Below are positions 9,508 to 18,794 of a stretch of DNA of 64,000 nucleotides, piece after piece. The DNA is taken from the NCBI RefSeq assembly GCF_021021555.1, contig NZ_JAINWA010000003.1, positions 124,001-188,000 of the forward strand, given 5' to 3'. The stretch's first letter is position 1, and every line of letters begins with the position of its first letter. The notes under the pieces were generated by a model. The model made no database searches and was not told where the DNA came from. It saw nothing but the letters and a program-made list of their open reading frames with translations. This DNA is from Teretinema zuelzerae. Its GTDB lineage: Bacteria; Spirochaetota; Spirochaetia; Treponematales; Treponemataceae. The position numbers were made by a program, and so were the translations under genes.

Positions 9508-9516
9508 ATAATAGCA
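9508..9516 (-). promoter_or_regulatory. Extended -10 promoter of the aminotransferase gene
   Basis: On the minus strand the sequence reads TGCTATTAT, an extended -10 element, about 22 bases upstream of the start codon and just before the AAAGGAG ribosome binding site. No convincing -35 box. Confidence 0.45.
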
Positions 9517-9560
9517 TATCAAACACCCTTTTGTAACCATTTCTCTTGTCATTGATTGTC

Positions 9561-9587
9561 CACTATGATAGTGTTCAAAAGTTGAAC
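9561..9587. promoter_or_regulatory. Twin palindromes in the promoter region of the polysaccharide-locus regulator
   Basis: Two inverted repeats share one base: CACTATgATAGTG (9561-9573) and GTTCAAaagTTGAAC (9573-9587). A possible -10 box TATGAT (9564-9569) lies inside the first. Their place just ahead of a winged-helix gene suggests an autoregulatory operator; this is inference. Confidence 0.4.
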
Positions 9588-9622
9588 GCCCGAAAACCCT
9601 ATGGAGAATATGCTTTAAAACT

Positions 9623-10174
9623 ATGGAACAGGATTCTGAATATCTGCTGCTTGAAAGCATAAAAGATCTCGGCGAAAAACAGGAAAGCATCAGCCAGCGC
9701 GATCTTTCGCGCGAGGTTCAGCTATCTCTGGGGATGACCAACGTAATCCTCAAGCGCCTCGCGGAAAAGGGTCTTATCAGAGTTCGCAGGGTTTCTTCCC
9801 GCACGGTTACCTATGTATTGACTCCTGAAGGCTTGAACGAGCTGGCGCGCAGGACATGGCGCTCGCTGAAGCGCACCATCAAAAAGGTGTCCGACTGCAG
9901 GGACCAGGTTCAACAGCTCGTCGAAACGGCCGCAGCGACCGGACACTCACAGATCATTCTTCTCGGCGACAGCGATCTCGACTTCATCGTCGAATACGCG
10001 GCGTCGCGCGCTGGACTTCATTTTACGACCGTAATGCAAGAGACTCAAATACCCGCGGACGCGTTCGTGTTCGTGTCCGAAAACTGGAAGGGAAGCTGGA
10101 ACCAGGCCTGCCGCGATTCCACGACGGTCTATACCCTGCTTACAGGAGAAAAAATATGTGCACCGATGTGTTGA
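9623..10174 (+). CDS. Winged-helix (MarR-like) regulator with an extra C-terminal domain
   Basis: 183 residues. Residues 1-75 form a winged helix: SQRDLSREVQLSLGMTNVILKRLAEKGLI is the recognition-helix region and RRVSSRTVTYVLTPEG the wing. This part resembles the short MarR-type regulators found at the head of exopolysaccharide loci. Residues 95-183 form a second alpha/beta domain (IILLGDSDLDFIVEYAA) whose ligand is unknown. The gene overlaps manC by 19 bases, so it is in the same operon as the sugar-nucleotide genes, and it sits behind paired palindromes. It is a likely local regulator of the glycan locus. Confidence 0.65.
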   Translation: MEQDSEYLLLESIKDLGEKQESISQRDLSREVQLSLGMTNVILKRLAEKGLIRVRRVSSRTVTYVLTPEGLNELARRTWRSLKRTIKKVSDCRDQVQQLVETAAATGHSQIILLGDSDLDFIVEYAASRAGLHFTTVMQETQIPADAFVFVSENWKGSWNQACRDSTTVYTLLTGEKICAPMC

Positions 10175-11265
10175 TTCTTGCCGGCGGTTCCGGAGAACGA
10201 CTCTGGCCGGTTTCGGACGCGAAAAAACCGAAACAGTTCATGTCCCTCGGCGACGGAGACAGTTTTCTGCAATCCGCGATCCGCAAAGCTTTTTCCCTCG
10301 GAATCTCCGGGAATATCTGCATCGTGACGCGTAAGGACTGGACAGATCTGGTCGTTCAGGACGTGCTCGATCTATCGGAGAGAATGAAGGAGCCTTCGCT
10401 TCTCGCAAAGACCCTCGTCATGAGCGAGCCGCGCGGAAGAAACACCGCTCCGGCGATCGCGTGGACCGCCCGATACCTGCTGTCCCTGAAAAGAAGCGAA
10501 CCCGTCAATATCCTGATGATGGCGAGCGACCATATCATCAAGCCGGCCGACGCCTTTATATCCGACGCGGAACTCGCCTCGAGCCTCGCGAACGAGGGAA
10601 ATCTCGTCACCTTTTCGATTCCTCCCGCATCTCCCGCAACCGGCTATGGATACATCAAGGCAGGCGCGCAGATCTCCGTTGCGGACGGCAGCTCCGGCAG
10701 AGCGTTCAAGGTCGACTCGTTCAAGGAAAAACCAGACGCGGCGACCGCCCGAGCCTGGGTCGAAGACGGGCATTATTTCTGGAACTCGGGCCTCTACGCC
10801 TTCAGGGCCGACTTTTTCCTTTCCGAACTCGCCGAGTATTCCCCTGAAATCGCGAAGGCGTTCGAGAACACCGGAAACGGCAGCATCGTCGAGCATGCAT
10901 CGGGAGTCGGCGTAATGACCGTATCTCCCGGCATTGCCGAAGCCTACGAACAGACTCCCGCCGTCTCCATCGACTACGCGGTGAGCGAGAAATCGAAGAA
11001 AACCGTCTCCGTCAGGGCGTCGTTTCTGTGGGACGACGTGGGCACCTGGGATTCTCTCGCGGCGTATTTCGACGGCTACCCCGAAAACGCGGCCCCCGTC
11101 GATACGCGCAATTGCTTCGTCCAGTCGGACATACCGGTAGCGCTCTGCGGAGTCGACGATCTGGTCGTAGTCATTAAAAACGGAAAAGCGTTGGTCGCCC
11201 GCCGGGGAGAAACAAACCTGGTCAAGGACGCGCTTTCGATATTAAAGCAAAAGGGATTGGCGTGA
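10156..11265 (+). CDS. manC: Mannose-1-phosphate guanylyltransferase
   Basis: Makes GDP-mannose from GTP and mannose 1-phosphate for glycan synthesis. 369 residues, nucleotidyltransferase domain only, without the phosphomannose isomerase half found in longer ManC proteins. Signature LAGGSGERLWP at residues 8-18 with KKPKQF; catalytic-site segments EPRGRNTAPA, FKEKPD and WNSGLY are present, as is WDDVGTWDSL near the C-terminus. The start at 10156 is set by AGGAG 8 bases upstream and lies inside the regulator gene. It ends in a GTGA overlap with the next gene. Confidence 0.92.
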   Translation: MCTDVLILAGGSGERLWPVSDAKKPKQFMSLGDGDSFLQSAIRKAFSLGISGNICIVTRKDWTDLVVQDVLDLSERMKEPSLLAKTLVMSEPRGRNTAPAIAWTARYLLSLKRSEPVNILMMASDHIIKPADAFISDAELASSLANEGNLVTFSIPPASPATGYGYIKAGAQISVADGSSGRAFKVDSFKEKPDAATARAWVEDGHYFWNSGLYAFRADFFLSELAEYSPEIAKAFENTGNGSIVEHASGVGVMTVSPGIAEAYEQTPAVSIDYAVSEKSKKTVSVRASFLWDDVGTWDSLAAYFDGYPENAAPVDTRNCFVQSDIPVALCGVDDLVVVIKNGKALVARRGETNLVKDALSILKQKGLA

Positions 11266-12293
11266 AATATTTCGTGACCGGAGCCGCGGGTTTCATCGGC
11301 TCCTTCGTATGCAAAAAGCTTCTCGAGGAAGGACACTCGGTAGTCGGTTTCGATTCGATCAACGACTATTACCGGGTCGATTTAAAGCAGGACCGGCTGT
11401 CCATGCTCTCCTCCCTTCCCGAGTCCCAAATAGAAGGCCGGTGGACCTTCCATCACGCACGGCTCGAGGATCAGGCGTCTCTCGATGAAATTTTCTCCCG
11501 CAACGCATTCGACCGGGTGATTCATCTGGCCGCCCAGGCGGGAGTCCGCTATAGCATTGAAAATCCGGGAGCTTATTGCGACAGCAACTTGAGGGGCTTC
11601 CTTAATGTTCTGGAGGCGTGCAGGAACCACCGGATTCCGCACCTTGCATTCGCGTCGAGCTCCTCGGTGTACGGCATGAACCGCAAGGCGCCGTTTTCCG
11701 AGCAAGATCCTGTCGACCATCCCGTCAGTCTGTACGCCGCGACGAAACGCGCAAACGAACTGATGGCCCACACATACGCCCATCTCTACGGCCTCCCCGT
11801 CACCGGAATGCGATTTTTCACCGTCTACGGACCGATGGGACGCCCCGACATGGCGTATTTTAAATTCGCGGACGCCATTCTGAAAAACCAGACGATAGAT
11901 GTGTACAATAACGGAGACCTTCTTCGGGACTTTACCTATATCGACGATGTGGTGAAAGCCGTTTGCCTGATAGCGGACAGGCCCGCTCCTGCAGACAAAA
12001 GCTTCGATGCCGAACACCCAAGGCCCGACAGCTCGTCCGCCCCGTACAGGATTTACAACATCGGCAACAGCAATCCCGAGAAACTGGAAACCTTCATCGG
12101 CCTTTTGGAGAAAAGCCTCGGAAAAACCGCGCAAAAAAACTATCTGCCCATGCAGGCAGGAGACGTTTATATGACCTCGGCAGACACCACAGCCCTTTTG
12201 AACGATTTCGGCTGGGCGCCGTCGACGCCGCTTGAAACAGGACTAGTAAGATTCGCTCGCTGGTATAAGGAGAAGCAACCATGGCTACAATAG
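11262..12293 (+). CDS. NAD-dependent epimerase, probable UDP-glucuronate 4-epimerase
   Basis: Short-chain dehydrogenase-type sugar-nucleotide epimerase, 343 residues. Rossmann GAAGFIG at 8-13 region, SSSSVYG at 132-138, and catalytic Tyr158-x3-Lys162. The FDSINDYYRVDLKQDRL stretch and FFTVYGPMGRPDMAYFKFADAIL are typical of the UDP-glucuronate 4-epimerase (CapI/LspL) branch, which makes UDP-galacturonate. GTG start at 11262 overlaps the manC stop. The neighbouring ugd would supply its substrate. A related hexuronate epimerase activity is possible. Confidence 0.82.
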   Translation: MKYFVTGAAGFIGSFVCKKLLEEGHSVVGFDSINDYYRVDLKQDRLSMLSSLPESQIEGRWTFHHARLEDQASLDEIFSRNAFDRVIHLAAQAGVRYSIENPGAYCDSNLRGFLNVLEACRNHRIPHLAFASSSSVYGMNRKAPFSEQDPVDHPVSLYAATKRANELMAHTYAHLYGLPVTGMRFFTVYGPMGRPDMAYFKFADAILKNQTIDVYNNGDLLRDFTYIDDVVKAVCLIADRPAPADKSFDAEHPRPDSSSAPYRIYNIGNSNPEKLETFIGLLEKSLGKTAQKNYLPMQAGDVYMTSADTTALLNDFGWAPSTPLETGLVRFARWYKEKQPWLQ

Positions 12294-13621
12294 CAGTCGC
12301 AGGAACCGGATACGTCGGCTTGGTTTCCGGAGCATGTCTCGCGGATTTCGGAAACACCGTCGTGTGCGTGGACAACAATCCCGATAAGATCAAAACGCTG
12401 AAAGCCGGCGGAATTCCCATATACGAGCCCGGCCTCGAAGACGTAGTGCAGCGGAACGTCGCGTCCGGAAGGCTCTCCTTCACTACCGACATGGCGGCCG
12501 CCGTGCGCGCCTCGGACGTCGTCTTTATCGCCGTCGGCACTCCCCCCGCGGACGACGGCAGCGCGGATCTGAAATACGTCGAAGCGGTCGCGAGGGAAAT
12601 CGCGCGGGCCATGGACGGATACAAGGTTGTCGTGGATAAAAGCACCGTTCCCGTCGGAACCGGCAGAAAGGTGAAGGCCTGGATGGCGGAGGAGCTCGGA
12701 AAGCGCGGAGCCGAAGCGGCCGGATACGGCTTCGACGTCGTCTCAAATCCCGAATTCCTGCGCGAAGGATCGGCCGTCCAGGACTTCATGCACCCGGACC
12801 GGGTGGTCATCGGCGCGGAGAGCCTCAAGGCGCGCGCCCTCATGAAGGACGTATACCGCTCCCTCTACATCAACGAAACTCCGTACATCGAAACGAATAT
12901 CGAAACCGCGGAAATGATTAAATACGCGTCGAACTCCTTCCTTGCGGTTAAAATAACCTTCATCAACGAGGTCGCTAACCTCTGCGAAAAAGTCGGCGCG
13001 AATGTTCAGGACGTCGCGAAGGCGATGGGTCGCGACGGACGCATCGGCGGCAAGTTCCTGCATCCCGGTCCCGGATACGGCGGAAGCTGCTTCCCAAAGG
13101 ATACGCAGGCAATGGCCCGCATCGGTCGGGACAACGGCGAACCGCTGAGCATCGTCGAAACTACCATCGAAGCGAACGAGCGCCAGAAGAACCGAATGGT
13201 TCATAAAATCGAAGCCGGCATGGGCGGAAGCGGCAGCCTCAAGGGTAAAACGATCGCGGTTCTCGGACTCGCCTTCAAACCCAACACCGACGATATGCGC
13301 GAGGCCCCGGCCATCACCATCATCGAAGGACTGGTCGCCCTGGGAGCGAAAATCCGCGCCTGCGACCCCGCGGCCGTCGCCGAAGCGAAATGGCGCCTCG
13401 AATCCGTAAAGGATTCCGTCGCGTTCTGCGCTTCCGAATACGAGTCGATGGAAAAAGCCGACGCACTCGTTCTCATGACGGAATGGAATCAATACCGGAA
13501 TCTGGATCTCGACCGGGTTAAGACCCTTTTAAACCGCCCGCTCTTCTTCGACCTCAGGAACGTCTACAAACGGGAAGACGTCGAATCGAAGGGCTTCGTC
13601 TACCACGCGGTCGGCAAATGA
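12281..13621 (+). CDS. ugd: UDP-glucose 6-dehydrogenase
   Basis: Oxidises UDP-glucose to UDP-glucuronate with two NAD+. 446 residues. N-terminal Rossmann GTGYVGL; STVPVGT; NPEFLREGSAV; the catalytic cysteine is Cys270 in PGYGGSCFPKD; C-terminal GLAFKPNTDDMREAP binds UDP-sugar. It overlaps the epimerase gene by 13 bases and the wzi-like gene by ATGA. It feeds both the epimerase upstream and the UDP-xylose synthase at 21,642. Confidence 0.95.
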   Translation: MATIAVAGTGYVGLVSGACLADFGNTVVCVDNNPDKIKTLKAGGIPIYEPGLEDVVQRNVASGRLSFTTDMAAAVRASDVVFIAVGTPPADDGSADLKYVEAVAREIARAMDGYKVVVDKSTVPVGTGRKVKAWMAEELGKRGAEAAGYGFDVVSNPEFLREGSAVQDFMHPDRVVIGAESLKARALMKDVYRSLYINETPYIETNIETAEMIKYASNSFLAVKITFINEVANLCEKVGANVQDVAKAMGRDGRIGGKFLHPGPGYGGSCFPKDTQAMARIGRDNGEPLSIVETTIEANERQKNRMVHKIEAGMGGSGSLKGKTIAVLGLAFKPNTDDMREAPAITIIEGLVALGAKIRACDPAAVAEAKWRLESVKDSVAFCASEYESMEKADALVLMTEWNQYRNLDLDRVKTLLNRPLFFDLRNVYKREDVESKGFVYHAVGK

Positions 13622-15285
13622 GATTACCGAGGCTTTCGGCCGGATTTTTCAGTCTTCTCTGCATCGGCGCGGGCTTCGTTTCCGCACAGGAAGCGCTGTT
13701 GTCGGTCGAAGAAAACTATTACCAGTTTCTCTCACTCGACGGATCCGTCGATAAACCGTATTTGAATTACCGCACGCTTTCCGATTCGTCATGGGACGTC
13801 TCCGGAATCGAAGGCCCCTGGGCCGGCGAGCGGCTGGGAGGCATGAAGTCTCTGACAGAAGATATGTCCTTCCGCCTGTACGGCCCTTCACTCTATACAT
13901 CGTGGAACAGCGCCGCTCCCTACGGCCAGAACGACGGAGCCCTGTGGCAGGGAAAAGGCTTTAACTCGAGCTTTTCGGCCGGCGCGCGGCTCGAAGGATT
14001 CGGCTTCGAACTCACCTTGAAGCCGGAAGTCTCTTTTTCGCAAAACCTCTCCTTCGATTTGGTCGCGCCGAATACTGCGTATTCCGAGAACGACGCCTAT
14101 GCAGGGAAGGCCGGGGAATACGGCTACTACGGCATCGCCTCCATAGACGCGCCCCAGCGCTTCGGCGACGATTCCTTTTATACGCTGAGCTGGGGAGATT
14201 CGGAAATCCGCTATACATGGAAAACCCTCACCGCGGGCTTCGGCACGCAGCTGATCTGGCTCGGCCCGGCGAGAATCAATCCGATCCTTCACTCTAACAA
14301 CGCAGCCCCCTACCCCAAGGCAGACATCGGAATCCGCCCGACGCAAGTCGAGCTTCCCTACCTCGGCTGGAATCTGGGAAAGTTCGAAGCGCGAACCTGG
14401 GTCGGCCAGCTCTCCGAATCCGATTGGTTCGACAACAACCCCGAAAACGACCGCAACATGATCTCGGGCCTCACGGTCTCCTGGGCTCCGTCCTTTTTGG
14501 AAGGGCTGACCCTGTCCGCGAACAGGGTGTATCTCGCGCCCTGGAAAATCGAAAGCTACGCTACCATTCCATCTCTCTTTTTCTTTAAATGGAATAACAG
14601 CGGTGACCAGGACGTTTGGGATCAACGGGCGTCGGTGTCATTCTCCTGGCTTTCCGCGAAAGGCGGAATCGAAGTATACGGCGAAGCAGGAATCAACGAT
14701 TACTGCCCTAGTTTGGACGGTTATATCCGGTACCCCTTCCATTCGATGGTGTACACCGGAGGACTCGTTAAAAAGGCGACGCTTCCTTTGTTCGGCGGAA
14801 TTCCTGTAGAAATCCTTGCTGAGTGGTCCAATCTTGAGATGTCTCAGGATTTCCAATTCCAGTGGCCGTCCACATTCTATGCCCACCATCAGATTAAGCA
14901 AGGCTATACTTCCTCGGGCCAGTGGCTGGGAGCGGGAAACGGCACCGGCGGAAACAGCCAGTATCTCGGAATTACCGGATATTTCCCGAAAGGAAACGCG
15001 ACGATATTTGTTCACAGAACGAATCCTGATAACGATTTTATTTATGCAAAAGCAGTAGACGGTTATGATCCCGATGATAATACTGGGACTACACATATTG
15101 AAGACATAAAAGCTAATTTGGCTTTCGGTTGTGCGGGAACACTCAACATACTTGATAACTGGATATTATTTGGATCAGGTTCAGTGGTTATGTCTTTAAA
15201 TCCTATATATAAAACACAAAGCTGGAATATTGCAAATAAAAGAATTGGGTGCAATATTATATCAGGAATTACATATAAATTTTAG
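13618..15285 (+). CDS. Wzi-like capsule assembly outer-membrane protein
   Basis: 555 residues with a signal peptide (ending about residue 23, FVSAQ) and a beta-barrel pattern of alternating aromatic residues, ending in Phe as outer-membrane barrels do (TYKF). The segment LGPARINPILHSNNAAPYPKADIGI resembles the conserved core of the Wzi family, which anchors exported capsule at the cell surface in enteric bacteria. It starts in an ATGA overlap with ugd. Base composition changes inside the gene: G+C-rich up to about 15,000, clearly AT-rich in the last 280 bases, matching the genes that follow. Confidence 0.65.
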   Translation: MRLPRLSAGFFSLLCIGAGFVSAQEALLSVEENYYQFLSLDGSVDKPYLNYRTLSDSSWDVSGIEGPWAGERLGGMKSLTEDMSFRLYGPSLYTSWNSAAPYGQNDGALWQGKGFNSSFSAGARLEGFGFELTLKPEVSFSQNLSFDLVAPNTAYSENDAYAGKAGEYGYYGIASIDAPQRFGDDSFYTLSWGDSEIRYTWKTLTAGFGTQLIWLGPARINPILHSNNAAPYPKADIGIRPTQVELPYLGWNLGKFEARTWVGQLSESDWFDNNPENDRNMISGLTVSWAPSFLEGLTLSANRVYLAPWKIESYATIPSLFFFKWNNSGDQDVWDQRASVSFSWLSAKGGIEVYGEAGINDYCPSLDGYIRYPFHSMVYTGGLVKKATLPLFGGIPVEILAEWSNLEMSQDFQFQWPSTFYAHHQIKQGYTSSGQWLGAGNGTGGNSQYLGITGYFPKGNATIFVHRTNPDNDFIYAKAVDGYDPDDNTGTTHIEDIKANLAFGCAGTLNILDNWILFGSGSVVMSLNPIYKTQSWNIANKRIGCNIISGITYKF

Positions 15286-15293
15286 GATCTCAC

Positions 15294-16169
15294 ATGAAAT
15301 TAGATGAAATTGAAAATCAACAATCTCTTAAAAATCAATGGACCACTGTTTTAGTTCCAGAAGAGAATCTCTTGAATCTTAAGCTCCGTGAAGTAATCCG
15401 ATATCGGGATTTGATTTTTCTTTTTGTTAAAAGAGATTTCACTACCCAGTATAAGCAAACGATTCTCGGCCCTCTCTGGTATGTGATACAACCTCTCATA
15501 TCGACTGTATTATTTACTTTTATATTTGGAAATCTTGCTCGTCTTTCCACAAATGGAATTCCATATATCTTGTTTTATTATAGTGGAACAATGCTCTGGA
15601 CTTTTTTTGAGAAATGTTTCAAGGATTCAAGCGACACATTCACTTCAAACGCTGATGTTTTCAGCAAGGTTTATTTTCCAAGACTCACAGTTCCGATATC
15701 GAAAATTTTTATCAATGGTATTGGTCTTTTAGTCCAATTTATGTTGCTCCTTGTCTTCATTGTTTATTTCTTCGTCATTAGAGCACCGATCCATTTTTCA
15801 TTCAAGTCATTTTTATTTCCATTAATCATTATTTGGCTGGCATTGCTTGGAACCGGAATGGGCTTGATAGTTTCGGCAATAACTACAAAATATCGTGATT
15901 TAAAACAGCTGATTACATTCGGTATGAATTTATGGATGTATGCGACACCGATTGTATATCCGTTGTCACAAGTACCAGAATCTTATGCATGGATCTTTTA
16001 TTTGAATCCAGCTTCTGCGCCAATAGAATTGTTCCGTATTTGGTTCTACGGAGCAGGAAATGTCAGTGCTCAAATGATTGTATCCAGTCTTCTTATGACC
16101 GCAATATTTTTCTTCATGGGACTGATCGCTTTCAATAAAGGCGAACGCACTTTTATCGATGTCGTATAA
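15294..16169 (+). CDS. wzm: ABC-2 type polysaccharide exporter, membrane subunit
   Basis: Permease of an O-antigen/teichoic-acid type ABC exporter, 291 residues. After an N-terminal cytoplasmic helix (LREVIRYRDLIFLFVKRDFTTQYKQTILGPLW, given here in part) there are about six membrane spans. The motif FVKRDFTTQYKQT followed by LGPLWYVIQP is highly typical of Wzm/TagG. It flips undecaprenyl-linked glycan across the inner membrane together with the ATPase encoded 12 bases downstream. The coding sequence is AT-rich, unlike the sugar-nucleotide genes before it. Confidence 0.92.
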   Translation: MKLDEIENQQSLKNQWTTVLVPEENLLNLKLREVIRYRDLIFLFVKRDFTTQYKQTILGPLWYVIQPLISTVLFTFIFGNLARLSTNGIPYILFYYSGTMLWTFFEKCFKDSSDTFTSNADVFSKVYFPRLTVPISKIFINGIGLLVQFMLLLVFIVYFFVIRAPIHFSFKSFLFPLIIIWLALLGTGMGLIVSAITTKYRDLKQLITFGMNLWMYATPIVYPLSQVPESYAWIFYLNPASAPIELFRIWFYGAGNVSAQMIVSSLLMTAIFFFMGLIAFNKGERTFIDVV

Positions 16170-16181
16170 GGAACAATAAAA

Positions 16182-17417
16182 ATGAATGACTTAGCTGTTC
16201 AGATAGAACATATATCGAAGAAATATGATTTGGGTGTTATTAATACAGGAACTTTTTTCCGCGATATGCAGACGCTCATCGCAAGAAAACAAGGTAAGCC
16301 CGATCCCCATGCTAAAATTGGTGATGAATATCATGACGGGCAGGATAGTTTCTGGGCGCTGAAAGACGTCTCGCTGGATATCAGACAGGGAGACAGAGTT
16401 GGAATTATCGGGAGAAATGGTGCCGGAAAAAGTACCTTGTTAAAATTAATATCAAGAATATCTGCCCCTACGGAAGGATGTATTCGAATTAACGGCAGAG
16501 TTGCGAGCCTTCTTGAAGTTGGAACCGGCTTTCATAAAGAATTAACAGGCAGAGAAAATATATATCTGAACGGATCCATTCTTGGCATGAAAAAAAAGAT
16601 AATCGATAAAAAAATCGACGAGATTATCGACTTCAGTGGAATAGAAAGACATATAGATACTCCAGTCAAACGTTATTCAAGTGGTATGTATGTTCGTTTG
16701 GGATTTGCCGTCGCCGCGCATCTTGACAGTGAAATACTTATTGCTGATGAAGTACTAGCTGTCGGAGATATCAAGTTTCAACAAAAAGCAATTGGTAAAA
16801 TGAACAGCATCAGTTCTGAACAAGGCAGAACAGTTTTATTCGTGAGCCACAATATGCAATCAGTTCAAGCCTTGTGTAACAAGGGCGTCATACTTGAGAA
16901 GGGAAGATTAACTGCATCCGGAGACATTGAAGATTGTGTAAGAAAATATCATTCAGTCGAGGATGAGAGTAATAGAAGCAGCTGGTCTGGTGTAGAAGGA
17001 GATCATAATCTTTCATTATTAAAGGCTGAGCTAATACAGAACACCAATATACTTGAATTAGTTATTACATATGAAATACATAATCCCGGATTGGATTATG
17101 TATTTTCCATTTTATTTTATAATAAAAATAATCATCGTATTTGTTTTAGTTCAATATCTGACGTATCAACCGATGAGCAATATGAAAAACTTAAATCAAA
17201 AGGACTCCATTCAATTAAATTATTAATTGATTCTACACTGTTCGCTACAGGTGAATATCATATCGAATTTGACTTTGCAATACATGGATACAAGAGAATC
17301 GTTAGTCCAGAGCTGAAACTTTTTTTTGAGGTTTTTAACACTAGCAATCATAGGCATTCCTCAGAAAATAGACTTGATGCGATAGAACCATCATGGAAGT
17401 GGAAGATTATTCAATAA
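16182..17417 (+). CDS. wzt: ABC polysaccharide exporter ATPase with Wzt-type C-terminal domain
   Basis: 411 residues. ATPase domain about 1-250: Walker A GRNGAGKST, the Q-loop region, signature VKRYSSGMYVRLGFAVA, Walker B EILIADEVLAVGD, and the switch VSHN. Residues 270-405 form a beta-rich extension like the Wzt carbohydrate-binding domain, which in O-antigen systems reads the chain end before export. That domain implies that chain length or termination is sensed. Partner of the permease just upstream. No terminating methyltransferase or kinase was recognised next to it. Confidence 0.92.
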   Translation: MNDLAVQIEHISKKYDLGVINTGTFFRDMQTLIARKQGKPDPHAKIGDEYHDGQDSFWALKDVSLDIRQGDRVGIIGRNGAGKSTLLKLISRISAPTEGCIRINGRVASLLEVGTGFHKELTGRENIYLNGSILGMKKKIIDKKIDEIIDFSGIERHIDTPVKRYSSGMYVRLGFAVAAHLDSEILIADEVLAVGDIKFQQKAIGKMNSISSEQGRTVLFVSHNMQSVQALCNKGVILEKGRLTASGDIEDCVRKYHSVEDESNRSSWSGVEGDHNLSLLKAELIQNTNILELVITYEIHNPGLDYVFSILFYNKNNHRICFSSISDVSTDEQYEKLKSKGLHSIKLLIDSTLFATGEYHIEFDFAIHGYKRIVSPELKLFFEVFNTSNHRHSSENRLDAIEPSWKWKIIQ

Positions 17418-17501
17418 ATAATTAATAATACATATGAAAGAAAACTACTTGCATCATTTCAGTTCATTTAGTTGTCAGTAACAAAACGAAAGGAGTAATA
17501 G

Positions 17502-18794
17502 ATGAAATTAAAAAATCAATTCCTACGAAAACTACTTCGTATAACTAAACTTTATATTATTGATATTAGGACAGAACTATCATTATATAGATGGTTGGGG
17601 GGAAAAAAATATATAGATTATTATAAATTTGATGTAGCTATTTTCAATGAGAATAAAAAGCCAAAAAGCCCAAAAGTTCTTATATATAACAAAAACCTAC
17701 CTGCTCTTGGTGGTGGTGAAAAACATATGGCTTTATTCTGTAAGTATTTTGAACTCTACAATTCTGAAGCAATTATTCATATTCTTGTTGAAGATTCTAG
17801 AAGTATTTGTGTTTTTGATCCTAAATATCCGACAATTCAGGATATCAATAAACAATTTAATATTGACTTATCAAAGACTTCAATTATAAAAAGGAAAGCA
17901 ATTAATCAAGATTTTCTTACTAAGTTTTCTTTTAATTATGATATTTTTATTAATTCTACAATTGATAGTAGACTGATAGGCTTTGCAAAAAGAAATTTTT
18001 ATAACTGCATGTTCCCACCAAAAAAAGAAGATAATGACGACTTATTGAATCAATTATTTAAGAAATCTTACTTATGTTTTATAAGCAATTCTGATTTCAC
18101 TAATCAATGGTTACATAGATACTGGGGTTATGAAATTCAATCACAGTGTATTTATCCCCCTGTGTTTACAGAACATGAAATTTTTTCACGAATAAAGAAA
18201 CCCAAAAAAAATATTATATTATCAGTCGGTAGATTTTTTTTCGGAGCACATTCAAAAAGACAAGATATCATGATTGATTTTTGGAATAACAATCATAATG
18301 AATTCATCGGATGGGAATTACATCTTGTAGGAAATAGACAGATAAACAAAGAGGATAAGAAATATATAGAGGATATTATACTAAAGGCTTCAAAAGGTTG
18401 TAATATTTTTTTACATTTTGATATGCCAATAGGAGACTTACATAAGCTTTATGAATCAGCTAAAATTTATTGGCATGCAACAGGTTTCGGAGTTGATGTT
18501 GATGTAAACCCTGAGAAAATGGAACATTTCGGAATAACAACTGTAGAAGCTATGTCCTATGGTATTATTCCAATTGTGATAAACAAAGGTGGACAATGTG
18601 AAATTGTTGACCATGGAATAAATGGTTATAAGTGGGATACGCTTAATGAATGGATAGAATATAATAGAATTGTAATTGATAATTATGAACTACAACAAAA
18701 AATATCTAATGAAGCAATAAATAAATCATACAATTATTCAGTAGAGAATTTTTATACTAATTGTGACAGAATCTTTTCGGAAAAAATATTATGA
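17502..18794 (+). CDS. Glycosyltransferase, GT4/GT1-like (GT-B fold)
   Basis: 430 residues, strongly AT-rich codons. The N-terminal nucleotide-free domain starts at KVLIYNKNLPALGGGEKHM (in part), where GGGEK matches the acceptor loop of GT4 enzymes. The C-terminal donor-binding domain has ILSVGRFF, LHLVGNRQ and the E-x7-E-like segment MEHFGITTVEAMSYGIIPIV. Similar organisation to ALG11-like mannosyltransferases. AAAGGAG lies before the ATG, after an 84-base AT-rich gap with no other visible feature. Donor and linkage are unknown. A G6A7 run at 17597-17609 lies inside the gene. Confidence 0.8.
   Translation: MKLKNQFLRKLLRITKLYIIDIRTELSLYRWLGGKKYIDYYKFDVAIFNENKKPKSPKVLIYNKNLPALGGGEKHMALFCKYFELYNSEAIIHILVEDSRSICVFDPKYPTIQDINKQFNIDLSKTSIIKRKAINQDFLTKFSFNYDIFINSTIDSRLIGFAKRNFYNCMFPPKKEDNDDLLNQLFKKSYLCFISNSDFTNQWLHRYWGYEIQSQCIYPPVFTEHEIFSRIKKPKKNIILSVGRFFFGAHSKRQDIMIDFWNNNHNEFIGWELHLVGNRQINKEDKKYIEDIILKASKGCNIFLHFDMPIGDLHKLYESAKIYWHATGFGVDVDVNPEKMEHFGITTVEAMSYGIIPIVINKGGQCEIVDHGINGYKWDTLNEWIEYNRIVIDNYELQQKISNEAINKSYNYSVENFYTNCDRIFSEKIL

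Noticed and set aside
12743-13492. Minus-strand frames in the ugd region
   Set aside because: Shadow of ugd; high G+C regions give long antisense frames.
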